The position numbers and the translations under genes are program-made. The notes beneath the pieces were generated by a model. It saw only the letters and a list, made by a program, of their open reading frames with translations, did not search any database and was not told the DNA's origin. Source: Haliotis asinina (lineage: Eukaryota; Mollusca; Gastropoda; Lepetellida; Haliotidae). Taken from it: a stretch of DNA of 64,000 nt. Location: positions 46,848,645-46,912,644 of the forward strand of contig NC_090281.1 in NCBI RefSeq assembly GCF_037392515.1. The letters run 5' to 3'. Shown piece after piece: positions 1 through 12,167 of the stretch (its first letter is position 1; every line of letters begins with the position of its first letter).

Positions 1-561
1 ATCCCGTCCCCCCAATGAATACAGAATTCCAACGTGAATCCCACACAGATTCATGACGAATCAAGATGAAAACCGCCAGTAACGTGTTCAGTATCAATAA
101 CAGATAAAAACCATATGTTTTTCACTTGTATGTGAAACGCATGATCGAACACGTGATCTAAGATCGATGTCGGGTGATCCTCGGGCAGTATGCTTCAACG
201 TGTTAAACTGATGCATTATTTCACGCCTAAAAAACTACCTGCTAGTGCTAAAAAAACGTGGCCGCACGACATGAAGTAGACTCGGTAACACTGAATCACG
301 CTACAGTCTCATTACATCCCCCTTGGGAGAGCGTGGGGCAATTGAACCCGAGGAATCGTCTTGTGTGTTTGGATTGTCGATTTTTTATTCGTAAAATCGA
401 ACATCATCCGAGTCAACCAGAATAGGAAAGTTAACGAAGTTTATAAAGGCACGAAACATGGGTGTTTGGTCGGAACTAAAATGTCAAGTGATGGTATAGT
501 TAATAAGCTGTATTGTGTGTAGAAGAAATATCCGTTATCTCGACATAGAGTTTAATACAGG
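1..561. other. no gene seen
   Basis: AT-rich sequence with no open frame, repeat or RNA gene that I can support on either strand. Confidence 0.5.
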
Positions 562-650
562 TGGTAGCATGTTAGCCTTGTGGGTAAGTGCTCGCCCACC
601 ACGTCTACGATCAGGGTTCGTTCCCAGATGCTTTAGTTCCCTTCAGAATC
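562..650 (+). repeat. tRNA-like SINE head
   Basis: The sequence resembles the internal RNA polymerase III promoter of a tRNA-derived SINE: an A-box-like stretch (TAGCCTTGTGGGTAAGTG) followed about 30 nt later by a B-box-like GGGTTCGTTCCC. It is not a credible functional tRNA because no cloverleaf closes around it. The body usually found downstream in the other copies is not recognisable here. Confidence 0.45.
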
Positions 651-2399
651 TCTGGTAACTACTGACCTATCGACATCTACAAGAACGCTATTTCTTTTCA
701 CCTGTATATATACTGGACTTGTGACCCTTTTATTCCTTAATGTCAGTGAACCAACTGAAAAATAATTTGTCCAAGATATAAGCTAATGGCAAAGAACATT
801 TTCCAGTTATGCATATAAACAAGTCTTCCGAAAGCATCTGGTTTCTACGGATGTGGTAGATTTCCTTTTTACGTCGTATCTTAATTCTGTCCACACCAAT
901 TCGACAAATGTTACAGAAACCTGTTTAAAAGGAACACCCAGTCTATGAAAAACTAGACCTGTCGCACGAATCCTGATCAGGCAGGTTTCTATATTGTGTC
1001 GACAAACATTCGACTGGAACGGCAGAATCTTACGTAGGTTATCTTGAACCGCCAGTTTCACACTTTGTTCCATCACATCTCAAACCCGGAGGTACACACA
1101 GACATGCATATTTAAGTTTGTGTCAACGCCATGGCAGCTTGAAATATAACACCCTATCCCAGTTGTAATCAAATGCTCTGTTGCTCTAGGTTTTCACCCA
1201 TTCTAGCTGCACCGACGTCTATTATGTCCTGTTAAGATCTACACGCCAGTTTCCGCTGATCGCTCGGTTCCAAATTCCATTAGCCTACGTCCAATCACCT
1301 TGCAACAGAGGTCTACAATGAGCACATCAGTTTTGTCAAATAATTTGCTTCGTCGGTCCCGTGACAAATTAGATTAACAAAGACTTGTTACAAGATTTCC
1401 AATATCGAAAACATATCTCGTGAGTGTATAGCTCTGTTAGATTGGAAGGATCCGCTCACCTTTTCCCGAACAAGTGGTATCATGATTAATTCACAGTGCA
1501 GAAAGACAACAATAAAACACATGAATTGACAACGTCTTCATAACGTGAGATTGACGTTACGGTATCAATGTAGGTATTTATCTGATAGTCATTAATAAAC
1601 ACATACGTATGATATTATTGGAATTGTAAAGTCGAGGTTTTTCATGGATGTGGAAAAGGTTCTTTTTTTAATTTCGAGTAAATTCAATTGCTCGTAAACC
1701 AGTCACTTCGAGTTTTTGCAATAAATGTAAATTAAATGGTCAGAAACATGAGATAGTGGCACATCGTTGAATGGTAATGAATTAGTAACGAGAATAACCC
1801 CTTCAGCGTTTTGATTGACAAACAGGAAGATTGTCATCCAGGACCTCATGAAAGATCCTCTTATTTCTTCAAAGTTATTGCCAGGAGAGTGTGGTGAGAG
1901 AGAGAATAAAAAAACGATTCTCCTTGTCGAGAATTCTTCCAAAGACACCGACATGTCTTTTGAGATGGATAAGGGCAGACGTTTTCATCTGAAAAGTGGC
2001 TTGGTATGAGAAGGAGGTTGAGTGAGTTCACTGTTGGGAGGAGTTACTGGCCATCTCGTACAGGTCCTTTCGTGGTGCGAGTGTTCAGGATTCGTGATTG
2101 GTTGCAATCAGAGTTAGTAGTGCATTTTTATGTTTCAAAAGAGTGATTATCAGTAAGGCATCGCTACTTTCCGTATGCTTCAGGCACAGGCAATCTGTAG
2201 TAAAGATATGGCTGTGCAGCATAAAGAATGTGACCAGTCTTCTTATATGCGAACGAAGCGAGCATTGGTTGGCATCGTACGTCCAACGCTCCGATTCCAA
2301 AATATTTTTCATGTCAAAATAAAATATCGCCCCCATCAAAGGTTCACTGCCATTTCTTCACATAGGTGTGCTCTCATATTCCAACCCCATATTTAATAA
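651..2399. other. no gene seen
   Basis: Only short uncorrelated open frames on both strands, none with a recognisable domain or flanking splice sites. ATAA at 2,396-2,399 is the possible target duplication of the large inverted-repeat structure that starts at 2,400. Confidence 0.45.
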
Positions 2400-2559
2400 A
2401 ACACGTCACAATTTAATTCTGGACTCACAAAAGTCCAGAAACTCTCAGCACTGTGGCCACTCTCGCACAAGCGATTTCGCAAAATTAAACAGGCAGCTGT
2501 TATGTACGTGTGCTAAGGATGAAAAAATGAAAAAAAAATTTTTCGAAAACTCAAAATTT

Positions 2560-3690
2560 AAACTCGCTCGCCCATGGGCACGCCCATGGGCGAACAGTGG
2601 CCAATGGGTAGGCCCATGGGCAGACCCATGGGCGACAGTGTTTAATTTCATCCAGAATAAATGTTTTGGAGGTTGTAAATGAATGAAAAAATGTTAATAA
2701 GTATCATGACACAAATTTCAGCTTGTTGTGACTTGACTCTGCTAACTGACAGCGATTTTGAAAAATCTCGCCCATGGGTGAAAAACGTATTGGCCCATAG
2801 ACGAGAATAATTAATTTCATTGAAACTACATGTTTTTTTCCAGGCTTAGCAGTTTTACAATGAATGAACGTGTATTTATTATTGTCTTGACACGAAATTA
2901 AGCTTATTTTGACTTAATCCGGCTAATGTAAAGTGATTTTTCAAAACGCCTCGCCCATGGGCGAAAACCATTTGGCCCATGGGTGAGAATATTTACTTTT
3001 ACTCAAAATACACCTTTTCCCATGTTTTGGAGGTTGTGAATGGATGAAAGTATGTTCATAAGTATCATGTCACAAAATTCAACTCATTTTGAATTAATTC
3101 CGTTAATTTAGAGCTATTTAACAAAATCTCACCCACGGGCGAAAAACATTTTGGCCCATGGGCGAGAATATTTCCTTTTACCCCAAACACATCTTTTCCA
3201 ATATTTGGAGGATGTAAATGAATGAAAGTACATTTATGAGTATCATGACAGAAATTTCAACTCATTTTGACTTAATTCCTCTAAATGAGAGCAATTTTGA
3301 AAACTCTCGCTCATGGGAGAAAGACATTTTGGCCCATGGGCGAGAATATTTGCCTTCACTCAAAATACATCTTTTCCTGTGGTTTGGAGGCTGTAAATGA
3401 ATGAGGATATATTTATCAATATCATGGCACAAAATCCAACTCATTATGACTTAAGTCTGCTAATTGAGACCGATTTTCAAGAACATCTCGCCCATGGGCG
3501 AAAAATATTGGGCCCATGAGCGAAAATATTTCCTTTTCACACCAAATACATCTTTTCTAATGTTTTGGAGGATGTAAATGAATGAAAGTGCCATTGTGAG
3601 TATCATGACACAAAATTCAACTGGATTTGACTTAATTTTGCGAATTCAGGAAGATTTTTGAAAATATGCCAGAATAATCACTTTTACTCA
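2560..3690. repeat. ~180-bp tandem repeat with CCCATGGGC palindromes (left arm)
   Basis: About six diverged units. Each carries a palindromic core of the type CGCCCATGGGCGA, then an AT-rich spacer and a second GGCCCATGGGCGAG core, then a conserved stretch around TTTTGGAGGTTGTAAATGAATG and TATCATGACACAAA. The starts of the core (TCTCGCCC type) recur near 2,767, 2,950, 3,127, 3,307 and 3,486, giving the period. Short open frames inside are by-products of the repeat. Confidence 0.85.
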
Positions 3691-3849
3691 AAATACTATA
3701 AGTATCACGACAAAAAAAAATGAAATCATTCCGGTCTTAATTCGACTAATCTCTCTCGTGGACGAAAATATTTTCGTTTGCTTGTTTTCTTTATTTTGTA
3801 AACATATGGTTTAAAAATAGATGAAATTCTAATCACAATTCAGTTTAAT

Positions 3850-4075
3850 TTCGTGAGTTTAGTTTTATGTCGCACTCAGCAATATGGCGGCGGTTTGTAG
3901 ATAATCGAGTTTGGATCAGACAATCCAGTGATCAACAGCATGAGCATCTACCTGCACAATTGGGAACTGATGACATGTCTCAACCAAGTCAGCGAGTCTG
4001 ACCACCCGATCCCGTTAGTCACCTCTTACGACAAGCATAGTCGCCTTTTATGGCAAGCATGGGTTGTTGAAGCCC
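3850..4075 (-). repeat. SINE family A copy in left arm
   Basis: A gastropod-type SINE in reverse orientation. It contains the conserved blocks matching 'gatcactggattgtctg', 'actcgattat' and 'cgactaacgggatcgggtgg'. The same insertion is present at the mirror position in the right arm (14,369-14,632), where about 45 bp more of the SINE head survives, so the SINE was there before the arms were duplicated or has been copied between them. Confidence 0.8.
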
Positions 4076-4635
4076 TTCCAGCAACATATACAGTACACTT
4101 AGAATACTAAGCCTTGAGAATCTTTTGAATTTAGGTATTCTATAAATATACCAAAATTCAGCCTATATCTATGAAGTTGAAGTTATTTGTGAAAGCCCTA
4201 ATCAAGAGTGACCAAACTCCAGTGACTATGCTGGGACACATTAATAAACGGTGTTGTGAGATCTTTAAACTGTATTGAAATATGTCTTGCCAATTCCGCT
4301 GACATTCACCAAATGTACCTACCTAGTAGTTTTAAGTGTACCTACCCAGTTTAGCATGTTTCGTTTTAATAATGTGGTCTCCATTTTTAGTAATTCCCGT
4401 TTGCCCGTCCCGGCTTTTCTTCGTCCGAGGTTTTATGGGGTATTCTCCTATTTGTCAGACCAGAAATTATCTACAACAGGGGTAGGTCACTCGCTTGTTT
4501 TCTTTACCATTTGTACTAATTAGTATGCGCCTCCTCATGCTCCAATGCACACAGTGACCTGATTCGTCTCCATCGCAACTTAGGCTGCGTTTAACAGTAC
4601 TTCAGCCAGTTTACTGTATCAGTCGAAATCTTACA

Positions 4636-4800
4636 GTGAATGAATGAATGAATGAATGAATGAATGAAGAGCAAGAAGTATATGTGAATGAATTAAAGAA
4701 ATGATAAAAGAAAGAAGTGCATATGTGAATGAATGAGAAAGATATAATAAAAAAATGAAGTACATATGTGAATGAATGAAAGAAGAAATGATACACCACC
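4636..4800. repeat. TGAA-rich simple repeat
   Basis: About eight perfect TGAA units at 4,636-4,668 followed by degenerate GTGAATGAATGA blocks. The mirror image occurs in the right arm near 13,680-13,790. Confidence 0.8.
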
Positions 4801-5940
4801 GCCATCCCTTCCAAAACATGCTAAAGAACGCAAAACTATCGTTAGATCACATGTGTTAACATCAGCTTGTTATTGTATCCCTGGTCAGACGTAACAATTG
4901 TCAGACAAGTTAAAACAACAAACTATCTGGTTGACTGCACAGCTGCCTGTTGACGTAGTATACCCACATCACCTACTTTTCCTGCGTAACCTTCATCCAC
5001 ATCACCACTCTTAACATATTGAGCAGAGAGCACAGAAGGCCCTACAGCTGTAACCACTGAACCGTGGCGTCTCTCTGCTCCCAAGTTCCCAAGTGGGGGC
5101 GTCCTTCTCTACCTCTTCCATTAATCTTAAAACATCTAACAAGCTCAACGCATGCATCTTTTTATTAAAATGTGATGTTATACATAATCATATGAGTATT
5201 TCTATGTATTATTCAGTTGATAAATTATTATTTTATGATATATATATATATATATGTATGACACGCTGGACAGGTCTAGGGCATTTTGTGTTAATTTACC
5301 ATTCCCATTTTCATAATGCTTAAAAAAGACACTCATCAATCTATCACAGAGTTTTGTCATTCCTTCACTCCAACATGGTTGCTAAATCCTCTCTGATCAT
5401 AGAATATCGACTCTGCCATACCCAATCCTGAGAAATCAACCAGTCATGACATACCCACATCGCCTAATTAATTTTCCGTACCTATCGAGTAAAAAATACA
5501 TAAAATGGGAGGACGCCTTGTTAACTAATTGGAGTGAGCCTTGTAGGGAGTACCCTCACTCTCACAAACCCACGTATTGAGGAGAAGCGGTCGTGTTTGT
5601 TGGGGATTTTTCTGGCTTTGCTAAATAAATCTTACATAAACATGTAACATATTTTGCTTTGATTCTGTAACTACCCACATTATGACATTGAGACCATTTT
5701 GATTTATCGAGTAAAATACGATTGAATAGTTTTGAGTTTGAATCTTGCCACTTTAGCGCTCTATCTTTTTAAATGGGGCGTGCATACTAATATTTAGGTG
5801 TTTTTTAGTATTCCATCTATTTGTTTAAATTAACTGATTTACCTGTTTTTGCTTTGTTTGGGTTTTTTATTGCAAGTGGCCCAGCGAGTGAGTCTGCTTT
5901 GATACCTGTAAATTTATTCTAACGTTTGACGAGCGGGACG

Positions 5941-8900
5941 TAAACAAGAACATATATGGAGCCCCTGCATCAATACGTATTAAAGTGTTTGAAACATTAT
6001 TCTAGACCATTATTTGTACACAACTGATGAAATGTACCTGAAAGATCAAGGTTCATAAGAACGTACAGGGCACATTTCTCCTACCCCATTTAAGAATGTC
6101 CATTTCTGATTGGTTCACGTGGCCTTGCGAGGGAGAATAGATCATTAAGTTTTACCCCGCCAAGTGGGAAAAGCCTGCATCCAGTCAGTGAACTGTAACG
6201 CAGTGGTTCGAATCGACTATAGTTAGTACCATGTTAATATAATACATGGTTTCAGCTTGTTTTGATGCTCTATTTACATAAAGTGATATTTAAACATTCG
6301 TTATGGTAAATACGGTGTAGCAATGTGATGAAGAGTATGCGGGTTTTCTTCATCCCATTTCATCCACCGATGAGAATGGTGGTATCCTCTTTTGGTTCAC
6401 ACCCGGATTGTCGATTGTTTTATCAAATACACAACAGGACTGTCGAAAAGCAGTGGAGTGTGACAGTACTCAACACTGTTCTAATGACACCCGGAGCGTC
6501 GACTACCTTGGAGAACTTGTGCCTGAGAATGCCCGAGAATAGCAGAAGACTCGTCTCTACGCTAATTAACGAGCTAAAACACATACACAAAGACTTCGGT
6601 GAAAGAATGAGCTGTGGAACCAATTCCTGAATGATAGTCGTCGCACGAACAGTAGTCGAGAAAGTTGGCGTCATCGTGAATCGAGGGTCTGTGAGCAATG
6701 TAAACTGCATATTGTGACACAGTGGCCACAATAAAGAATAAAGAAGAACTTGACAGAAGGCTTCACCGTCTCAACGAGCAGCTCCAAAGACAAGAGATTT
6801 CCGTAATGAGCTGTGCTCATCAGACTGTCTGCCTCGCTCATACTGACCACATTACTGTACTTTATAACGTATTTGGTATTCCTTCATGTCCGGAGCGTCG
6901 AACGCCATAGTGTTGACACCTGATTACCTCCTTACGTAATACCCGAAACATCGAATTTACAAAAATTTCAATTCAATTTTAGACAGCCCAGGCAAGTCGT
7001 TTGTTTAAGGAGTAAGAGGATTAGGAGGCATGGTCGACTAGATTTCTTTGTTTAACTAATCCCACACGGTCTACATCAATAGAGGGAATGATTTCTGTTC
7101 AGTTATGACATTGCTGTTCTCCATATGTCTCTATTTTCTCCACACATCTCCATGTTGTTGTACTTTTGTGTGTTTTGTAACTCTGATTGGGACTGGTGAA
7201 CAAGCTTTACAGTACCTCACCCATACAGCATATAATACAAAATATAAATGAAGCATGTGTCGTCATCCATATGAACTATCATATAATAACATATGCATAC
7301 ATATCATTACATCAAATACATCTATCATATAAGTAAACACGAAAAATAGAATTATGGTTTGTTGTGTCTGACTAGCTCTTTGTAGAAACACTGAACATTT
7401 GTGAGAAGGTTTTTGACAAGTTAATTAGTTTCCTGTTAAAAAAATATAAATCAAGCTTTGTGTTTTATGATAAAATCGTGGACGGATTCAACTATTTTCT
7501 GGTTTTCACAGTGAATAAGTTCTTTTCCGTTCACCGAAGTCATCATAGACCGCAGTGAGAAAAGGTCGATCTTCAAGCAGTAAGGAAGACCATGATAGCG
7601 TATGGAGTACGTGTGTCTTGGTCATCTCTTCCGTTACCCCCTCCCCGAATCCACACCCCACCACGGCGTGTAGGACTTGTCTCGGTGGATAAAAAGGGAC
7701 TCCTATAACCCCATATACCCCTGATCACAATGCTATAATTTGTCGTTTTTGTGTATCCGGTTTTGTGTATTCTGTAATATTGTATAGTACTGGTGAAGTG
7801 TTAATCAAAGCAATATTTTGCTTGCTAAACGAACCACATTCTTTGAGAATCAAAATATGTTTTAAGCACATTTCCAAAACTGAAATGCAGCATGCACACA
7901 ATAACTAAATTGGAAGGAAAATCGTGCCGGACAAGGTTTTCCAGAGCAAAAGGACAAAGCAGGTATGCTTGACAAAGTTTTTGCAAAGGAGGTTTATACA
8001 CAACACCAAAACCAACCGGTCAGCTCGACGCCCTATAAAACAATCAATTCGAGATTTCCTTTGAATGTGAGATATTTGGCTGCGCGTCTTGCGCAATCAG
8101 TCTTTTCCATCCATATACACTCACGAACACCTGTTCATTTCAAAGCTGGTGTCCCCTAATGACCTAATGTGATCCATGGATGAATTTTGTATATGACAAG
8201 TAAAATACACTTGAAAGCGGCAGCTGTTATACTCCAATAAACAAGACCAGCGGACGAGACATAACGTTTTCGGCGCAAATTGTCGTACTCGCTTTGCGGA
8301 AATTACGTAAGTGAACGCGGAAGAAACAGAAAGCGTCATCGTTCCGCTCAGTTTCCATTGTCTTTGCGAGTTATGCTGAGATATTCAACAAACTGAAATA
8401 AAAGTCAAAATGATGAAAAAGTGGAAATCAGTGTGTGGATTAGAACTTGAAAATCACCCATGAAGTCTCTGACAAAGTAATATCTGTTCAGGTCATGATC
8501 ATTTGGAAAATAATACGAAAGTTCTATGGATATACAACTTCTTATAAGGTAAGCAGCATTTCGGCGTAGCTGTTAAAGTCGTTATCAAGAAAGGGATATC
8601 TTACAGGTAGTCCTGTAAGTTAAACCTTTGTTTTGGGTCGAGGTCAAAATCGTTTGGTGTAGTGACAACGGTGTTGTTTTATGGGATTAGACACGGATTT
8701 TCTATAAAAAAAGTAAAATGTGTGTCCTCAGGAAACGAATAAGACACGTGTACCAGAATGTAAGTGAATCGATGTTAGCGAGTACAATCAGTGACTTCAG
8801 TTAATAAGATGGGTTTTCAGTTCACTCCTTCCATTAGTAATGAATTATTTAGTTTCTTGGTAAAATTGCCTGCAAGGTGAATGTTGAAAATGACAGTTTT

Positions 8901-9417
8901 CAGGATCATTTTAACAACTTCAGTTATGGCAATCAGTTATGGCTTCAGTAAAGCTGCTATGCTTCACGTTTCGTCCTACTTATTTTTACGGGAAGATACC
9001 TTTGTGTAAACAGCTATATGTTCATTTTGAGAACTGGTAAAAAGGGAGAATATATCTCGTGAAAATGAATTTTGAAAGACTGCAGATCAACAGTTCCAGT
9101 TGTCTCAACAACATAATTTCTAAAATACTTAGAGACCACAATCACGAAAGCCAAAGTAAATCTGTTCGAGTGTAGCAAAAATAGTGAAAATTTATTTTAA
9201 AAATAGAATAGTAAACGCAAAGTCAATCTTGATTACATTACGTATTCCTCATAGCCCGATATAATGATTACACATTAATAGTATGGATACGTTAATCTAT
9301 AGTTTAAACTAATCTCCTCAAGCAATGGGGACTGGATTGGCAAGCATAAACATACATATCAATGCCGCTCCATACCAATAATATAATTACATAACATACA
9401 TGATAACAACACTTCAT
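5941..9417. other. unique spacer of the inverted repeat
   Basis: This is the loop between the two arms. I find no transposase, reverse transcriptase or host exon in it. Open frames do not exceed about 100 codons, for example at 6,325-6,630 and its overlapping partner on the other strand, and they match no family I know. A B-box-like GGTTCGAATC occurs near 6,200. If the whole structure is a mobile element, it is non-autonomous. Confidence 0.5.
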
Positions 9418-9942
9418 GTTCCGCTCGTCAAACGTCAGAATAAATTTACACTTATCAAAGCAGACTAACAGGCCCACTAGCAGTCAAAAAACAAAACAAA
9501 ACAAAAACAAATAAATTAATAAATCCAAATGAATAGATGGAATACTAAGAACCACCAAAATATGCACGCCCCCTTTAAAAAGGTAGAGTGCAAAAGTGGC
9601 AAACCGGTAAAATATGCCAAGATTCAAACTCAAAACTATACAATCGTATTTTACTCGATAAATCAGAATGGTCTCAATGTCATAATGTGGGTAGTTACAG
9701 AATCGAAGCAAAATATTGTACATATATGTATCGTGAAATAATAATTTATCAACTGAATAACACATAACAAATACTCTTATGATATGTATAACATCACATT
9801 TGAGTAAACAAATGCATGCGTTGAGCTTGTTAGATGTTTTAAAGATTAATGGAATAGGTAGAAAAGGACACCCCCACTTGGGAACTTGGGGGCAGAGAGA
9901 CGCCACGGTTCAGTGGTTACAGCTATAAGGCCTTCTGTGCTC

Positions 9943-9953
9943 TCTGCTCAATA
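9943..9953 (+). repeat. LINE target-site duplication, left copy
   Basis: TCTGCTCAATA occurs here and again at 13,438-13,448, exactly flanking the LINE. The undisrupted site is visible once, in reverse complement, in the left arm near 5,010-5,030. Confidence 0.85.
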
Positions 9954-12152
9954 AATATCAACATTGGTCCCAACCTTACAGCTGAACAAACGCACCAAGT
10001 CCCAAAATTCAACTACACTAAAGCAGATTGGAGAAAATATCAAGCCTTAATCAACCAAATTGACCATTCACAAATTACCAGCTCGGATCCTGAAACCTTT
10101 TCTAACAATTTCACTGAACAAATTATTACCATAGCTACCAAGTGCATTCCCAAAACAAATCCTAACCCCCAACGCAACAGGGTTCCCTGGTGGACTCCAG
10201 AAATCAAACAGGCAAGAAGACAAAGAAAACGAGCTTTCAGACGCGCAAAAATTCACCCTGACGAACTTCCCTATGCAAGACAACTCCGAAACAGCACACA
10301 TATGCTTATCAAAAACACAAAAAAGGAACACTGGGAAAAATTCTGCAGCACCCTAAACACGACAAAAAATAACTCTAAAGTCATGTGGAACAAATTAAAG
10401 GCAATAAACGGAACCAAAAAATCTACACACATCCATAAAATACATGACTATACTGATAATAAATTAAAAGCACAAACATTAGCCCAGCATTATCAAAACA
10501 TAAGCAGTAACACCAATCATCCTGCTTCACTCCAACAGAAAATACTCGCCACACCAGCTTATGTCATGCAACCGCCCCAAGCTCATATACCCTACAATGC
10601 ACCCCTAACAATACATGAGCTCACACACGCTCTCCAAAGTAAGCCCACGTCGTCTGCTCCAGGAGGAGATGACATAACTTACATACTGCTGAAACAGCTC
10701 ACCCCACACGGCAAAACGCTATTGCTAAAACTGCTTAACACAATCAGGTCCACGTCACAAATCCCTTCTACATGGAAACAAGCCCTTGTCATTCCAATAA
10801 GGAAACCACACAAACCACCCCAGAACCCAGAATCATACAGACCCATATCACTGACATCAAATATATGCAAAATCATGGAAACAATAATTAAGAAAAGACT
10901 CCAACATCACATAAACACAAACAATCTCATACAGGCAGACCAAAGCGGGTTCACGCCAAACAGAACAACCCTAGACCACATCATTCGAATAGAGCACGAC
11001 ATCAGAGTAGCCCAGGCAAGCAAGCACTATCTTTTGGCCATATTCATCGACTTCTCCAAAGCTTTTGACATGATTTGGAATGGCGGGCTCATAACAAAAC
11101 TGAAACACAAAAATATAAACGGGCGTATGCTAAACTTTATACACAGCTTTCTCAACAACCGTACAATAACTGTGAAAGTAAACAATGCACTCTCAGACCC
11201 ACATCACATCCAAAACGGCACACCTCAAGGTAGTGTCCTCTCTCCAACACTCTTTAATCTCATGATCGACGACATATTCACAGACATCCGATCAACAATC
11301 AAAACAGCCAAATTCGCAGACGACGCATCCCTCTGGACTTCACACAAGACACTAAGCACAGCCCAGGAACACATCCAACAAGCACTAAATGATATCAACA
11401 AATGGGCAAATACGTGGGGGTTCAAAATTAACACAGACAAAACAGTAGCTTTGCTCTTCAAAACACCCTACATGCAAAACTATTCACCACCCCTAATATT
11501 AAACAACAGCCAAATAACCTACAGCACGCAAACAAAATTCCTAGGCCTAATACTAGATCAACACCTAACATATACGGAACATATCAAATACATCGTCACA
11601 AAATGCAATCAGGATCTAAACCTTATGCGAAGCATACGAGGTACAAATTGGGGAGCAGACCAACTCACGCTACTCACTGTCTATAAAACACTGATACGAC
11701 CCAAACTGGAATATGCCGCACCTGCATACGACGCACTGACACAAAAAGACTCCAAAAAACTAGATTCTGTGCAATACAAGGCACTAACAATCGCATTCGG
11801 CACTGTATCAGGCACTGCACTTACATCTCTCCTAAAGTTATCTGGAGAAATAGCCCTACCACTCAAACGCCAACAAGCTGTACTCAACTACTGGGCCACT
11901 GCACATACAAACCCATTACTTGGCAACCTCATAACCACAACTGAAAACCTACCACCACGACAAAAGGTCAAGTTGATTAAGAAAAAACGACGACTCCCAT
12001 ACACCATTCGACTAAACAACCTTCTGAAAGCCTACAAGCTTAGAAACATAAAACTCACTCCAGTCATACATGACTACACTTATCACCTCCCACCTCCCCA
12101 TACGGACACTGCCCTAACAAGCATCACAAAACTATCAACAAACAGACGTTAG
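9954..12152 (+). CDS. LINE reverse transcriptase, 5'-truncated
   Basis: The frame is open across the 5' truncation; the first internal ATG is at 10,302. The protein carries a basic N-terminal stretch followed by the RT palm motifs FIDFSKAFD (about 11,044-11,070), GTPQGSVLSPTLFN (about 11,218-11,260) and FADD (about 11,313-11,325), where F replaces the commoner Y. The thumb region follows, with KFLGLILD and RPKLEYAAPAYD. The frame closes with TAG at 12,150-12,152, and the RNase H domain continues downstream in the same frame, so this stop probably arose by mutation within a single ORF2. Such proteins act in target-primed reverse transcription. This copy lacks the endonuclease and could not move alone. 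Confidence 0.9.
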   Translation, partial: NINIGPNLTAEQTHQVPKFNYTKADWRKYQALINQIDHSQITSSDPETFSNNFTEQIITIATKCIPKTNPNPQRNRVPWWTPEIKQARRQRKRAFRRAKIHPDELPYARQLRNSTHMLIKNTKKEHWEKFCSTLNTTKNNSKVMWNKLKAINGTKKSTHIHKIHDYTDNKLKAQTLAQHYQNISSNTNHPASLQQKILATPAYVMQPPQAHIPYNAPLTIHELTHALQSKPTSSAPGGDDITYILLKQLTPHGKTLLLKLLNTIRSTSQIPSTWKQALVIPIRKPHKPPQNPESYRPISLTSNICKIMETIIKKRLQHHINTNNLIQADQSGFTPNRTTLDHIIRIEHDIRVAQASKHYLLAIFIDFSKAFDMIWNGGLITKLKHKNINGRMLNFIHSFLNNRTITVKVNNALSDPHHIQNGTPQGSVLSPTLFNLMIDDIFTDIRSTIKTAKFADDASLWTSHKTLSTAQEHIQQALNDINKWANTWGFKINTDKTVALLFKTPYMQNYSPPLILNNSQITYSTQTKFLGLILDQHLTYTEHIKYIVTKCNQDLNLMRSIRGTNWGADQLTLLTVYKTLIRPKLEYAAPAYDALTQKDSKKLDSVQYKALTIAFGTVSGTALTSLLKLSGEIALPLKRQQAVLNYWATAHTNPLLGNLITTTENLPPRQKVKLIKKKRRLPYTIRLNNLLKAYKLRNIKLTPVIHDYTYHLPPPHTDTALTSITKLSTNRR

Positions 12153-12167
12153 CAAAAACTACAGGTA

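Larger units (their letters stand above)
2400..5940 (+). repeat. left arm of a 13.9-kb inverted repeat
   Basis: This arm is the reverse complement of 9,418-16,274 (less the LINE at 9,954-13,437). Long stretches differ by only about one base in a hundred, for example 4,140-4,390 against 14,290-14,050. The outer end begins AACACGTCACAATTTAATTC and is preceded by ATAA. In order the arm holds a short CCCATGGGC-rich block, about six units of a ~180-bp tandem repeat, a SINE (3,850-4,075), a TGAA-rich simple repeat near 4,636 and unique AT-rich sequence. No protein-coding gene is recognisable. It could be the terminal inverted repeat of a foldback-type transposon or one side of a segmental inverted duplication; the possible 4-bp target duplication slightly favours transposition. 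Confidence 0.85.

Noticed and set aside
562-650. Functional tRNA gene
   Set aside because: Only box-like promoter motifs are present; no acceptor stem or anticodon arm can be drawn. The same holds for all SINE B heads in the window.
3218-3400. 60-codon open frame mirrored at 15,274-15,456
   Set aside because: It lies inside the 180-bp tandem repeat and is not kept open in neighbouring units.
4275-4523. 82-codon open frame found almost identically at 13,905-14,153
   Set aside because: Its duplication follows from the inverted repeat; no domain, signal or splice context supports a gene.
6325-6731. Overlapping ~100-codon open frames on both strands in the palindrome spacer
   Set aside because: Neither matches a known family and each may be open only because of the other; no supporting signals.
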